The position numbers and the translations under genes were made by a program. From Acidimicrobiaceae bacterium (GTDB taxonomy: Bacteria > Actinomycetota > Acidimicrobiia > Acidimicrobiales > Palsa-688), in assembly GCA_027334785.1 (NCBI GenBank), contig DAHWQF010000035.1, positions 1-13,612 of the forward strand: a DNA stretch of 13,612 nt. The letters are read 5' to 3'. Below are positions 1 to 7,840 of the stretch, one piece after another (the stretch's first letter is position 1; every line of letters begins with the position of its first letter). The notes under the pieces were generated by a model that made no database searches, was not told the DNA's origin, and saw only the letters and a program-made list of their open reading frames with translations.

Positions 1-129
1 GAACCAGTCCGTGTGGCCACCAGCGGCGACTACGAGCGAGCCACCACCCATTTCGGCATGAACAGGGACGCCGAGCCAGTCGAACTCAGCTGGCACCCCA
101 GGGACCTGCCACACTGCGCTTGTTGCCAT
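1..129 (-). CDS. DUF1349 (concanavalin-like) family protein, N-terminal part
   Basis: This is an open frame from an ATG at 129-127 to the left edge of the window, 43 residues with no stop. It begins MATSAVWQVPGVPAEFDWLG and continues with LVVAAGGHTDWF. A Trp-rich start, then 'FxWLxxP', then a 'LxVxAgxxTDxF' strand is the usual opening of DUF1349 domains, the concanavalin-like fold sometimes labelled 'regulation of enolase protein 1', often found near sugar-utilisation genes. No signal peptide is visible, so the protein is probably cytoplasmic. A strong GAGGAGG lies 3 nt upstream of the ATG; an in-frame GTG four codons earlier is a less likely start. A TAGCAT -10-like hexamer (minus strand, 153-148) would give a short leader. 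Only the N-terminus is visible, so the family call rests on one motif block. Confidence 0.6.
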   Translation of the reverse strand, partial: MATSAVWQVPGVPAEFDWLGVPVHAEMGGGSLVVAAGGHTDWF

Positions 130-137
130 ATGCCTCC

Positions 138-266
138 TCACCGGTAGATGCTAGGCCCTGCCGGCGACGCGCCGCCTCTCCTCCGTTGGGCGCCCTTTCT
201 CCGTCTAGCGCACGTCGCGAGGGCGGCCAAGGCCCATACCCCTCGGCCCGGCATGAGGCTCATCAC
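138..266 (-). pseudogene. Stub ORF with signal-like N-terminus, possible remnant of a secreted protein
   Basis: This is a 42-codon minus-strand frame starting at GTG 266-264 (ATG at 263-261 is the next codon) and ending in TGA at 140-138, just before the ribosome binding site of the gene at 129. It reads VMSLMPGRGVWALAALATCA, then an Arg-rich tail. The short hydrophobic run followed by Cys/Ala looks like the start of an export signal, but no mature domain follows. The reason to list it is its position: it begins 5 nt downstream of a good match to the ECF-type promoter also seen at 3841-3868. It may be the front end of a deleted regulon member, or simply spurious. Confidence 0.2.
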
Positions 267-271
267 CAGTT

Positions 272-299
272 GCGACGCCTTGGCGCGGCGCATGGTTCC
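272..299 (-). promoter_or_regulatory. ECF-type promoter candidate (GGAAC-N17-CGTCGC)
   Basis: On the minus strand GGAAC (299-295) is followed after exactly 17 nt by CGTCGC (277-272). The -35 element and spacing match the site upstream of the propeller gene at 3827 exactly, and the first four bases of the -10 element are the same. A GTG start lies 5 nt downstream, so transcripts from it would be essentially leaderless. Confidence 0.4.
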
Positions 300-520
300 A
301 AGCTCCGCCACCGGCTCACAAAAGGGCAACCAAGGAGACCGGACCACAAGGGCTAGAGCTCGAGCGGCTCTGTGCGTGCTGCGGACGGCCTTGCTCATGC
401 CGCCGGCTTCCGGCTGTTCCAAGTGTTGCCGGGCCACCGCGTCGGCCGCCCTCTTTGCGGACGGGAGGGAGAGCCGTTATGGCTGATCGTTTCCTCACAA
501 GGGCCATGCCTAACTCCGTA
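300..520. other. Intergenic stretch without a supportable gene
   Basis: Both strands carry GC-rich open frames here, but none shows a recognisable domain or a convincing start. An ATG at 479 preceded by GGGAGGGAGAG looks like a ribosome binding site, but its frame runs into the antisense of the propeller gene and reads as Arg/Pro-rich shadow sequence. No tRNA, repeat array or IS end was seen. Confidence 0.4.
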
Positions 521-538
521 GCGGCCTCATCAGGCCGC
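521..538 (-). terminator. Perfect hairpin overlapping the stop codon of the propeller gene
   Basis: GCGGCCT (521-527) and AGGCCGC (532-538) form a perfect 7-bp stem around a CATC loop. The stop codon of the minus-strand gene (532-530) lies within it. There is no T-rich tract downstream on either strand, so it may slow or process the transcript rather than act as a classical intrinsic terminator. Confidence 0.3.
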
Positions 539-2295
539 GGGCGTGACGTCCGGGGGCACGTTCAGCCTCGTGGAGCGCCCTCCCGAAAAGACGTACCAGC
601 GCGCCCCCAATGGCGCCGGCGACGTCAGCGGAACGGTGCGGTACATGAGCGCATTGCCGCCTTGGTCAATTGGGCCAAGGAGGAGAACTTGCCCTCGCGC
701 GACGGCAACGAGCGTGCGCAGGACGCGCCCGGTCCTCGGGCTCAGTTCCACCAGGCTCTCCCTGGCGCCGCACGCCATGTCCGCAATGACGGTCGCCCTG
801 GGGGAGAACAGTGCCGAGGCGACGCGGCAACCGGCCGGCGTAGCCAGGGCTCGGGCACTCACCATGGCTCCCTCTGTGTTGACCGTCACGACGTGTAGGA
901 CGGCCGGCTTGGCCCTGGCTCGCGCCGGGGCGACGGGCAGGACCAAGACGGCTGTACCGTGTGGCCCCCAAGCCTGGGTGCTCGCAGGGTAGTAGCCAGA
1001 TCGGCTCACCGAAACTACGCGCCCACCGGTTGTTGCGATGTCGAGCGTGGAGGACCCTGTCGAGCAGCTGGTACGCATGAACGCGACGAAGCGCCCGTCC
1101 GGGCTGAGCGAGGGGTCCGAGTCGGCCACCCCTTCGGGTTGTGGGACCGCCCGTTGGCGATGAAGTGTGCGCAGGTTGACCCCGTCTATCTCGGCGTCAC
1201 AGGTCTCGGGGCCCTGGTCGTAGACGACGGTGGGCACATTGGTGGCGGTGGACGGAGACGACACCCCACCGCCGGGTATTGAGGGGACGACTTGGCCGAC
1301 CACCTGCCCAGTGCGCGTCTTCACTACCACTAGGCCAGGCGGGCCTTCGTCGTAGTCGAGCCCGAGGTAGGTACCGGGCACGGCGGCGACCGCCGTGCCC
1401 GGTCCCGACCAGAAGGTTGTTGTTGCCCAGCGCCTACCGCCGTCGTGTGTCACCGCCATCGCGGTCGTGTACCGGCCGGCTCCGAACAGCGCGAGACCTT
1501 GGTTGCGCCCGGTAAAGGTTAGGTAGAAGGCCGCTTCCGCGTACACCGTTCTCCAATAGTGACCGTCGTCAAAGCTGGCCACCAACTGCCCGCTGCGGTC
1601 TGCCAGGACGACGCCAGGTTCGGGGGAGGCCAGCTCAGAGCCAAAGAACGGCCGACCTTCTCTGGCAAGCTCGGTCGTCGGGCGGAAGTTGTTGCCGCCG
1701 TCGTTCGAGCCGTAGAGCCATGTGGACACGCCCAGCACCGAATCCGGTGGGTCGTACGGCGAGGAGCTCTCCCCGTAACCCCCGATGGTGCAGATGGCGA
1801 CGGGGCGAGTGGCCGACGACGCGGCCTGGACCGTGTAGCCGTCGCCGACGTCCTGACAAGGCGCCCTCCAAGCGCCCCACTTACCCGGTGCTTCGAGGCG
1901 CGCGCTCCCCATCACGCCCCTATCGTTGCCCTCTACCAGCCAACCGGCCCCGGCTTCGAACACGAAGCTCCCCGTCATCGGCCTTCCACCGGCGGCAGGC
2001 GACAACACGGGCAAAGGGTCGGTGTGCCATCGGCCGCCGGCAACTGGGAGCTTTCGACCCGGACACGACCGACCCGCGCAATGACCACGAGGTAGGCATC
2101 GCCTCCAGCGGCCGCCAGGTCGAGGACCGGCCCATAGGACGGACTGCGGCTCGAAACCGCGGTAAGCGCCTGGCTCCGTCGGACTGGCTGTTGCGGTTGG
2201 AGGCATGCCGGCCAACCCGCCCACCAGCGAGATTACGCCAACGGCTGACGCCGTCCCAAGAGAGCGCGCCGAGACAGCGAGCCTGGTTCCGTCAA
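530..2295 (-). pseudogene. Tat-exported two-propeller protein (Asp-box + PD40), frameshifted near the N-terminus
   Basis: From 2224 to the stop (532-530) one minus-strand frame is open for 564 codons. Roughly the last 485 residues read as a sensible secreted beta-propeller protein. They contain Asp-box-like blades (YGSNDGGNNF, VTHDGGRRW), then a TolB/PD40-like half with DPSLSPDGRFVAF. The first ~75 residues of that frame do not fit. The proper N-terminus is split over other frames: TTG at 2295 gives MTEPGSLSRRALLG, a twin-arginine signal start. The hydrophobic TASAVGVISLVGG continues in the next frame, and a stretch containing YGPVLDLAAAGGDAYLVVIA lies in the third. Breaks therefore sit near 2255 (one A missing in GGAACGG), 2150 and 2005. 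Role unknown; probably an extracellular binding or scaffold protein. The ORF beyond the breaks is intact, so the lesions are recent or are assembly errors. Confidence 0.65.
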
Positions 2296-2301
2296 ACCTA
2301 C

Positions 2302-2329
2302 TAACAGGCGTAGGTCACACCGAGGTTCC
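2302..2329 (-). promoter_or_regulatory. Weaker ECF-type promoter candidate (GGAAC-N17-CTGTTA)
   Basis: On the minus strand GGAAC (2329-2325) precedes CTGTTA (2307-2302) with the same 17-nt spacing as the better sites at 3841-3868 and 8091-8118. The -10 element matches CGTCTA at only three of six positions. The TTG of the Tat-signal propeller gene is 6 nt downstream, again a leaderless arrangement. A GGAAC-N18/19-GTT reading, as for other actinobacterial ECF sigmas, is also possible. Confidence 0.3.
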
Positions 2330-2493
2330 CTAGGGATGCGTGAAGGCACGGCATCGCCTCGCCGGCGCGGCTCATGGCCCGACTTAGCCGGTCTTGAGGG
2401 CCTTGGGCAGAGCGGAAGTGCCAGAATAGACTTGGCCTCGCACCGTTGCGGGCCCGCCCTCTAATTGCCCGTGCTCCCGGCGGGTCCCCGGAG

Positions 2494-3827
2494 CTACTCC
2501 CACGTGAGCCCGGCGTCGCCGCTGTAGTCGACCGTGGCGTGGGGCCCAGCATTCAGCCTTAAAAGGGTGACGGTTCCCCAGGCCGAGCGCCAGGCGCCGA
2601 AACCAGCGACGCAGCTGCAGGGCCTTGGGTGCTGGCCCGGCGCCAGTGCTCACCCCCGTCGGTGGTGACTTCGAGGGCGCCGCTCGTGGGGCCATGGACG
2701 ACTCAGTTCACTATGGCCTACCCGTCCGGGCTGAGGCGAACTGGACCGCTTGGACGCCGCCATCTGGGCAGCCGGGCTCGGTGCCGTCCTTGCCCATTTG
2801 GCCCCTCCGTTCCCAGTGGAATAGAGCCGTGGGCCGGGTAGGCGGACCACGAGGACTCGCTGGCCGCTGAGAACGGGACCGTCCCGTCGGCAAGGTAAGG
2901 GCCAAGGTCTTTGCCTGCGGGCGTCTGTACTGCTGACCACTTCAGGCCACCGTCGTCGGTAGTGAAGACGACAAGGGCCGGGGCGCCAGTCGAGCGCTGC
3001 TCGAGGAGGGCGGGGACGACACCCAGTTCGGCCGAGAAGAACTGTGGCGTGCCAAATACTGCTCGGTCCGAGTAGCCGGGAGGCACGGGCATCGTCACTT
3101 GCTGCCACTTCCTCCAACCGTCGCTCGTGCGGTAGAGCGAGCCGAGGCTACTGGCGTAGGAGGACGCGGCGAAGCCCTCGCTCGGCTCGGAAGGCAATTG
3201 AGCTACCGCTGTACGGCGTGACCAGCACCCCTTCGAAGGGCACCGGCGGACCTGCCAGCTCCGGCCGCCGTCGAGCGTCCGGTAAAGGCGTCCCCGGGCC
3301 GGGTACGGGCCGCCACTAGACGCCGGGCCGAGGGCGCAGCCGTGCTCGGTGTTGGCGAAGCTGAGCGAGCCTGTGATACCACATTCGGGCAAAGGGGCCT
3401 CGGACCAGCTGCGGCGCCGTCGGTCGTGTGGTCCACCGAGCCGTAGGAGAACACGAGCCGCGCGCGAGCTGGCACCGTCGGGTGCGCGCAGGTGCCGAAG
3501 CCCCGGCCCGTGATACCCCCGAGCCACATGTCCTTCGTACCTGCCGAAGCGAAGCCCGTGAGGCTGGTGGCCAGGTCCCCGCCGATGCCTGGCGGGTGGA
3601 ACAGCTGCCAGTGGGAGCCGTCGTCTCGGGTGACGTACAAGGAGAGGCCGTCGGCTGCCCATACCTCACCGGAGGAGAGGAGCCCCATCGAAAACGGGGA
3701 CACGGGTTCGAGGCCACTCGCGCCCGCCGTAACGTCTAGGTTGGTGCCGGCCATCGCTGCCGCACCGACAACCCAGACAACCGCCGCGCAAGAAGCAAGG
3801 CCTGGCGTGCCTTGGCACCTGGGCCAT
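2494..3827 (-). pseudogene. Secreted Asp-box (BNR) beta-propeller protein, broken by several frameshifts
   Basis: The minus strand from ATG 3827 to TAG 2496-2494 encodes one propeller scattered over all three frames. In order it shows: a signal-like start (MAQVPRHAR, then ASCAAVVWVVGAAAMA in another frame); then Asp boxes YVTRDDGSHW, HTTDG|GRSW (split by the break near 3413), YRTLDGGRSW, YRTSDGWRKW, FTTDDGGLKW, YSTGNGGAKW, VTTDGGEHW and DYSGDAGLTWE at the end. Eight S/T-x-D-x-G-x-x-W repeats in correct order make a single ancestral gene almost certain; Ycf48/sortilin-like propellers share this repeat. Breaks lie near 3800, 3413 (GGCGGCC reduced to GGCGCC), 2836, 2745 and 2590. Near 2705 the frame also reads through an in-frame TGA. 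Function unknown; likely an exported binding protein. An ECF-type promoter sits 13 nt upstream of the ATG. Confidence 0.7.
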
Positions 3828-3840
3828 GCCCTTTAGATTT

Positions 3841-3868
3841 TAGACGCTCGGTGCCTCAAGAGCGTTCC
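3841..3868 (-). promoter_or_regulatory. ECF-type promoter (GGAAC-N17-CGTCTA)
   Basis: On the minus strand GGAAC (3868-3864) is separated by 17 nt from CGTCTA (3846-3841), close to the classic ECF sigma promoter form. The ATG of the eight-repeat propeller gene follows 13 nt later, with a weak AAAGGG in between. The same arrangement, with GCAAC as -35, precedes the ECF sigma gene at 8126. The rest of the 3828-4106 gap shows nothing recognisable. Confidence 0.55.
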
Positions 3869-4106
3869 TCGGTGGGCCAGCCCGGCTCGAGAGCGTGGGC
3901 CGCGCGCGGTGGCGCCTCTCGGCTAGCTGGTACAGGTTGCAGCAACCTTCACCTGGGAACCCTGTTATGTGTCGTCCAAAAACGCCTGGAATTACAATCA
4001 CGATCCACACATAGCGGCTCGCCGTGCGCAGAAGCTTGACCAACTTTCGCACGGTATAGGACCTTCGGACGACGCTTCGGGGTCCCCCGCACAGGACAAG
4101 GCCCGA

Positions 4107-4982
4107 CTATGACCCTGCGCTCTGTTCTTTTGCAGCGACGACCCGCAAGGGCCGGGCCAGGCTCACGTAGGCCGAGAAGGAGACTTGACCGGGGAGGAAA
4201 ACACCGTCGTCCCTCACCAATACGGTGACGCCGTAGAGCCCGGGAGGCGTGGGCGAGCCAACGCCTCCGTCGCAGCGGGCTGTGCCACCCACGACCGCTA
4301 CGACCTTGGAGTGCCCTGGTGCCAACTTGACCGGCAGCCCCGTACCGGCGATGCCGTCGGTGTAGACACCCACGACTCGGTTGGAACCAACCCTCACGAG
4401 GACCGCCTGAAGGGGCTGGCCGATGTCGGCCTCGAATAGCCCGGGCCCGTTGTTGAGCAGGGTCACCGTCCCGGTGAAATCGGACCCAGAGGTGACAGTC
4501 GCCTCGTCGAGGCGCAGCGACAGGGCCACATCGTGGCGCACCTCTGGTACCACCGGGAGCGTGCCGCAGACCGGTGACCTCCCCGGGCGGCCGTGCCAGG
4601 CCGTGAGGCCCACGAATATGGCCACCTTCGAGCCGTACTGCTCCTCGAGCTTGCGCGCCAGCCGTTCCCTTCCTGGCCGCAGTTGCACGACCACTGGACC
4701 GCCAGGACAGGGGGCAACGCTGTCCATCCCCCCGCGGCCCTCGGCCAGGATCGTTTGCTCGATCTGTGCCATCTTTGTTGCGGTAAGGCTAGGCGAGGTG
4801 TGCTTCGTCCCCAGGCATTCCGTATTGGGGCCACGAGGCATCGGAGGGTAGTTGACCGAGGCACCAGCGGAGCGGGCAACCGGTACACTGACCAGCACGG
4901 CGAAGATTACGGTGCAAACAAGCACCGACCGCACAAGTAGTCCCTTGGAAATGAGGGCGGGCTTTGGGCTCACGCCCCACAT
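4107..4982 (-). CDS. Exported protein of unknown function with C-terminal Ig-like domain
   Basis: This intact 291-codon gene has an ATG at 4982-4980. Residues 15-37 are a hydrophobic export signal or anchor after a basic N-terminus; 'ARSAGAS' is a possible cleavage region. Residues ~65-130 form a small mixed domain (VVVQLRPGRERLARKLEEQY, then VAIFVGLTAW). Residues ~150-280 look like an Ig-like/BsuPI-like beta sandwich: 'SGSDFTGTVTLLNNGP', 'LAPGHSKVVAVVG' and 'PPGLYGVTVLV' are the usual strand and turn signatures. Cys56, 92, 139 and 237 lie in the exported part and could pair. The gene starts 13 nt inside the end of the upstream gene (stop 4972-4970), so the two are co-transcribed and probably translationally coupled. 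An AAGGAG lies about 12 nt upstream of the ATG. I do not recognise a named family. Confidence 0.75.
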   Translation of the reverse strand: MWGVSPKPALISKGLLVRSVLVCTVIFAVLVSVPVARSAGASVNYPPMPRGPNTECLGTKHTSPSLTATKMAQIEQTILAEGRGGMDSVAPCPGGPVVVQLRPGRERLARKLEEQYGSKVAIFVGLTAWHGRPGRSPVCGTLPVVPEVRHDVALSLRLDEATVTSGSDFTGTVTLLNNGPGLFEADIGQPLQAVLVRVGSNRVVGVYTDGIAGTGLPVKLAPGHSKVVAVVGGTARCDGGVGSPTPPGLYGVTVLVRDDGVFLPGQVSFSAYVSLARPLRVVAAKEQSAGS

Positions 4983-5665
4983 GTCCGTTCAAGCTCCTTC
5001 AACCCCCGGCGGGCCAGGCCGACCTCGGAGGCCGGTGTTATGCGGCTGCCACCCACGAGGCTAAGGGTCATGACCGTTCCACCTACTAACATGACAAAGT
5101 CGACCTGGCGGGTGTAAAGGTCCGAGCGGGGCTGGTTAGTGATGACAAAAGCGGCTACTCCTAGCCCGTGGATGTGCTTGGTCGACCACGGGATGGTCAC
5201 GGTGGTGCCGTTTCCGGGGGAGCCGGATGGCGGGGAAGGGCGGTCGAAGTCGGCGAAGAACTGGTCCGTTTGTTTGGCCGTGGGGAGCGACGTAGCCGTC
5301 TCGGTCAGCTGGAACACTTCCCTCGGCGCGCGCCGCGCGAGCGGCGTCCAGTACCCGGCACCGAAGTCAGCGGGAAGGCCGTGGACCCGAGCGTTTATCA
5401 CCTGCACCACCCCCGAGGGCGCCCTGGGCGGCGCGTTGGCCACCTCGAAGTGCACGGGTCTGCCAGTGAAATGGCCCGTCATTACCAGTGCAGGGTTGAC
5501 GACCGAAGGTCTTAGCAGCACAGCTGTCCTCGCTGCGCATAGCGACCGAGGGCCTGGGCGAGATCGCGAAGGCGTAGTGGCTCCGGCGGCTTGGCCCAAA
5601 CTGAGGGTTGTTACCAACAAGACTGCTCGTGTGGCGATGAACCCGGACCTGGTCCCGTCTCTCAC
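4970..5665 (-). CDS. Exported protein of unknown function
   Basis: This intact 231-codon gene starts at GTG 5665-5663; the frame is closed by a stop a few codons upstream, so this is the longest possible start. Residues ~9-29 form an export signal (ATRAVLLVTTLSLGQAAGA). The mature part begins with a Pro/Arg-rich stretch, then a beta-rich domain: 'VVQVINARVHGLP', 'FQLTETATSLPTA', 'FFADFDRP', 'HIHGLGVAAFVITNQ' and 'VDFVMLVGGTVMTLSLVGGS'. The last block, with a helix ending LARRGLKELERTC, resembles the extracellular sensor-type domains of actinobacterial lipoproteins (PknH-like), but I cannot assign it. It is the first gene of a two-gene unit with the overlapping gene at 4982. A TAAGCT -10-like hexamer (minus strand, 5680-5675) lies 9 nt upstream. 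Both genes are intact although the genes on either side of the pair on this strand are broken. Confidence 0.7.
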   Translation of the reverse strand: MRDGTRSGFIATRAVLLVTTLSLGQAAGATTPSRSRPGPRSLCAARTAVLLRPSVVNPALVMTGHFTGRPVHFEVANAPPRAPSGVVQVINARVHGLPADFGAGYWTPLARRAPREVFQLTETATSLPTAKQTDQFFADFDRPSPPSGSPGNGTTVTIPWSTKHIHGLGVAAFVITNQPRSDLYTRQVDFVMLVGGTVMTLSLVGGSRITPASEVGLARRGLKELERTCGA

Positions 5666-5842
5666 CGGAACACCAGCTTAGTCTTAGGTGACGCATTCCC
5701 TTGTCGGACCTCGCCGCGTACTTTGGTGAAGGCGCTGGCTACACGGCGCGGGCACGCCGGCGCCGGGCGGTCCCGGTGCCAACCGGCAGCCGAACGGCTT
5801 CAGGTACGATCGTGCCAGTAGGTCGCACGCACGTCGGCCAGC

Positions 5843-5848
5843 TACAAT
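5843..5848 (+). promoter_or_regulatory. Probable -10 element (TACAAT) for a leaderless transcript
   Basis: TACAAT is close to the housekeeping -10 consensus and ends 5 nt before the GTG at 5854. Transcription would begin at or next to the start codon. No ribosome binding site is visible upstream of that GTG, which fits a leaderless mRNA as often found in actinobacteria. No clear -35 hexamer is seen. Confidence 0.45.
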
Positions 5849-5853
5849 GGGAC

Positions 5854-6507
5854 GTGGGTGAGGAGCAGTTCGGACGCTGGGACCCGCTCCGACCCGAAGA
5901 CGCCGTCTGCGAGTTCGCGACCTGGACAGCCCCGTGGTGGTTGGCTGGCGGTTGGGCGGTCGACGTCCTCCTAGGCCGCCAGACTCGCGAGCACGGGGAT
6001 CTCGATCTCGTTGTGCTCAGGCGCGACCAGGTATCTGTCCGGCAGGAACTTCGCGGGTGGGACGTCCAACGCGCCGGCCCACCAGGGGTCCTTCGGCCAT
6101 GGCCCATCGGCGAGACGCTCCCGCTGGATGTCCACGACGTCTGGTGCCGTCGCACACCCCGTTCACCGTGGTCCTTCCAATTGATGATCGACGACACTGA
6201 AGGCGACGACTGGCTCTACCGCCGAGATCACAGCATCCGCCGGCCGGTCCAGTCGCTCGCGGGACGCGCGAGCAGTGCGAGCCTTCTTGTCCTCGCACCA
6301 GACATCCAGCTCCTCTACAAGAGTAAGGGCCTCCGGGACAAGGACGTCGCCGATTTCCAGGCGGTGCGCCCGTACCTCTCGGCCGAGGAACGCAACTGGC
6401 TGCGGACAGCCCTGGACATAGTGGCGCCTGGGCACCCTTGGACCTGGTCTTTGAACCGTGATCGAAATGCTCGACATGACCCGAGGACCGCGCTGGCCTG
6501 CGGATAG
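5854..6507 (+). CDS. Aminoglycoside-2''-adenylyltransferase-like nucleotidyltransferase
   Basis: This intact 217-codon protein belongs to the nucleotidyltransferase superfamily, closest in pattern to the AadB-like aminoglycoside adenylyltransferase family (PF10706). Residues 29-54 carry the core motif: 'WLAGGWAVD', then 'GRQTREHGDLDLVV', where the two Asp (49 and 51) are the expected metal ligands. Downstream are 'LRGWDVQ', a 'WPIGE' turn, 'SFQLMIDD' and the C-terminal 'LLYKSKGLRDKDVADF' typical of the family. Many chromosomal members have no proven drug substrate, so resistance should not be assumed. The open frame extends upstream to 5701, but those residues are Arg/Pro-rich and unlike the family. 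GTG 5854 fits both the domain start and the TACAAT at 5843. It stands alone on the plus strand between genes on the other strand. Confidence 0.8.
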   Translation: MGEEQFGRWDPLRPEDAVCEFATWTAPWWLAGGWAVDVLLGRQTREHGDLDLVVLRRDQVSVRQELRGWDVQRAGPPGVLRPWPIGETLPLDVHDVWCRRTPRSPWSFQLMIDDTEGDDWLYRRDHSIRRPVQSLAGRASSASLLVLAPDIQLLYKSKGLRDKDVADFQAVRPYLSAEERNWLRTALDIVAPGHPWTWSLNRDRNARHDPRTALACG

Positions 6508-6643
6508 TATGTTTCGCAGCGCAAGCCAGATTTGATGGTTGACAGCGCGCCGATATCTGTCGCCCTGTACCCCCGAAGTCCCGCCCGGCGGAAGAATAAA
6601 GCCGTTCGGTAATCCAGTTATGGCCGCCTAGCGGTTCGGCTGG

Positions 6644-7229
6644 TCAACTCCGGCCCGTCGGGTACCTATAGGCCCGGCCAGTGCTGTCCACGGCCAAGCA
6701 CGTGCCCGAGGCCGGGCAGGACGCGAAGATCCGGCTCGCCCTCGCGGTCGGTGCTCTCGGCTCCATCCAGCCCGCCATCGTGAGGACGCTGACCACCCTC
6801 ATGTTGTTGGCTGCGGCGCACAACGTTGAGCCGTGACACGAGATCCGGGTACTCGCTCCGCAGGCAGGGCTCGTACCCGTGACCCAGCCGTTCCCGAGGA
6901 AGAAGCTCACTTGGTCATGCCGTTGGAGTAAGACGCAAAAGACCGGGCTGCCGCACGACTCGGCGATTAAGTCCGAGCGCCGGTGCACCGGCGACCACGT
7001 TCGGCGGCGCAGAGGACCAGGCGCGGCCGTTGTACACCTCGGCCACCCCGCCGGGCCCAAGGGTTAGGCAGAACTGGCTTCGTGCGGCGCACGAGACGTC
7101 GTCGAGACGGAGGCCAGCGAGCTCGGGTGCGGACCGGCCCTTCGGGCCCAGTACGGCAGCACCAGACGGGCCAACAGCTACGCAGCCACCGTCCCAACAA
7201 GACACCTTCTCGGAACCGCTTGACAGCAC
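6644..7229 (-). pseudogene. Secreted-type protein with five SC-x(4-6)-C repeats, frameshifted and lacking an N-terminus
   Basis: Two minus-strand frames together encode five repeats of one unit: SCWDGGCVAV and SCAARSQFCLTL in the frame from 7229, then SCGSPVFCVLL, SCHGSTLCAAA and SCPASGTCLAV in the frame that ends at TGA 6646-6644. Each unit is about 35-45 residues and ends with a 'x-G-x-A-x-x-Y-x-G/NG' strand (GGVAEVYNGRAW, TGRAYRYPTG). This is the repeat of actinobacterial 'SCPSxxFCxAVD' propeller proteins, where the paired Cys probably stabilise each blade. One break near 6985 joins the frames. No start codon or signal peptide belongs to this frame, and a TAG lies just upstream, so the N-terminus is lost or the repeats were once fused to the gene ending near 7248. 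Function unknown. Confidence 0.6.
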
Positions 7230-7247
7230 CGCCTCGGGGCTCGGTGG

Positions 7248-7840
7248 CTATGGCGCGTTTCGGCCCGGTGCTTGGGCGAGCACTTCCCCGCCGCCACCGC
7301 CCACCACCTCGTCGCCTGCCACGACGTCTGTTGCGCCCTTGCCCCCGCCGGCGGGCTCTCGTTGCGCCCCGGAGCGCTTCGTACTGGCGGAGCGCAGCTG
7401 ACCAAGCGTGCTCCCGAGCGAGATCCCCTTAGCGGTGGCCAAGTGCGGGCCGCGCAGCTGTGATGGTGGCGGCTGGTTAGGAGACCCTGGCGTCGTCAAA
7501 AGCCACCCACCTTTCAGGTACCGGTAGCCCGGAAGCTCCCTGAGCGGAACTCTGCCACGACCTCGCCCCACTCCGCTTCGCTATAGCGAGGGCCGCAGCC
7601 CGTATTGATACCACTCGAGCTCGGCTCACCGAAGAGGCTTACCAGGTCCCGGACAGCCTTGGCCTTGGGCGTCCCGAAGTGCACGGGGCCTGGCCCTCGA
7701 GGGCCCAGGGCGCGGGCCGAGGTGACAGCCCTTCCAGATCGCACTGGCTGCGCGGCCGCCACAGGGCCAAGGGCGAGCAGGAAGGAGGCGCCGACGGCAG
7801 GGGCACCACGCAACAGCCCACGACGAGCCGCCCCTGCCAC
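7248..7840 (-). pseudogene. Secreted protein with GCGPRY motif, frameshifted
   Basis: The minus strand starts at GTG 7840-7838 with a clear signal peptide (AARRGLLRGAPAVGASFLLA, then LGPVAAAQ). The mature part reads 'VHFGTPKAKAVRDLVSLFGE', then 'SSGINTGCGPRYSEAEWGEV' and 'VAEFRSGSF'. That frame then hits a stop at 7516-7514. In the next frame the sense resumes smoothly with 'GYRYLKGGWLLTT' and 'ATAKGISLGSTLGQLRSA', so a break lies near 7533. After about 7390 the reading becomes Arg/Gly-rich in all frames and I cannot follow it. I do not recognise a named family; the layout suggests a small exported domain. GGGAGGGG lies 13 nt upstream of the GTG. No ECF-type promoter like those at 3841 or 8091 was found here. 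Confidence 0.5.

Noticed and set aside
455..898. Plus-strand ORF with a GGGAGGGAGAG ribosome-binding-like sequence before ATG 479
   Set aside because: Most of it is antisense to the propeller gene and its residues are Arg/Pro-rich shadow sequence.
3951..3980. Plus-strand GGAAC followed by CGTCC, considered as another ECF promoter
   Set aside because: The spacing is 12 nt rather than 17 and no plus-strand gene follows.
5701..5853. N-terminal extension of the nucleotidyltransferase from TTG 5701
   Set aside because: The residues are Arg/Pro-rich and unlike the family; GTG 5854 fits the domain start and the -10 element.
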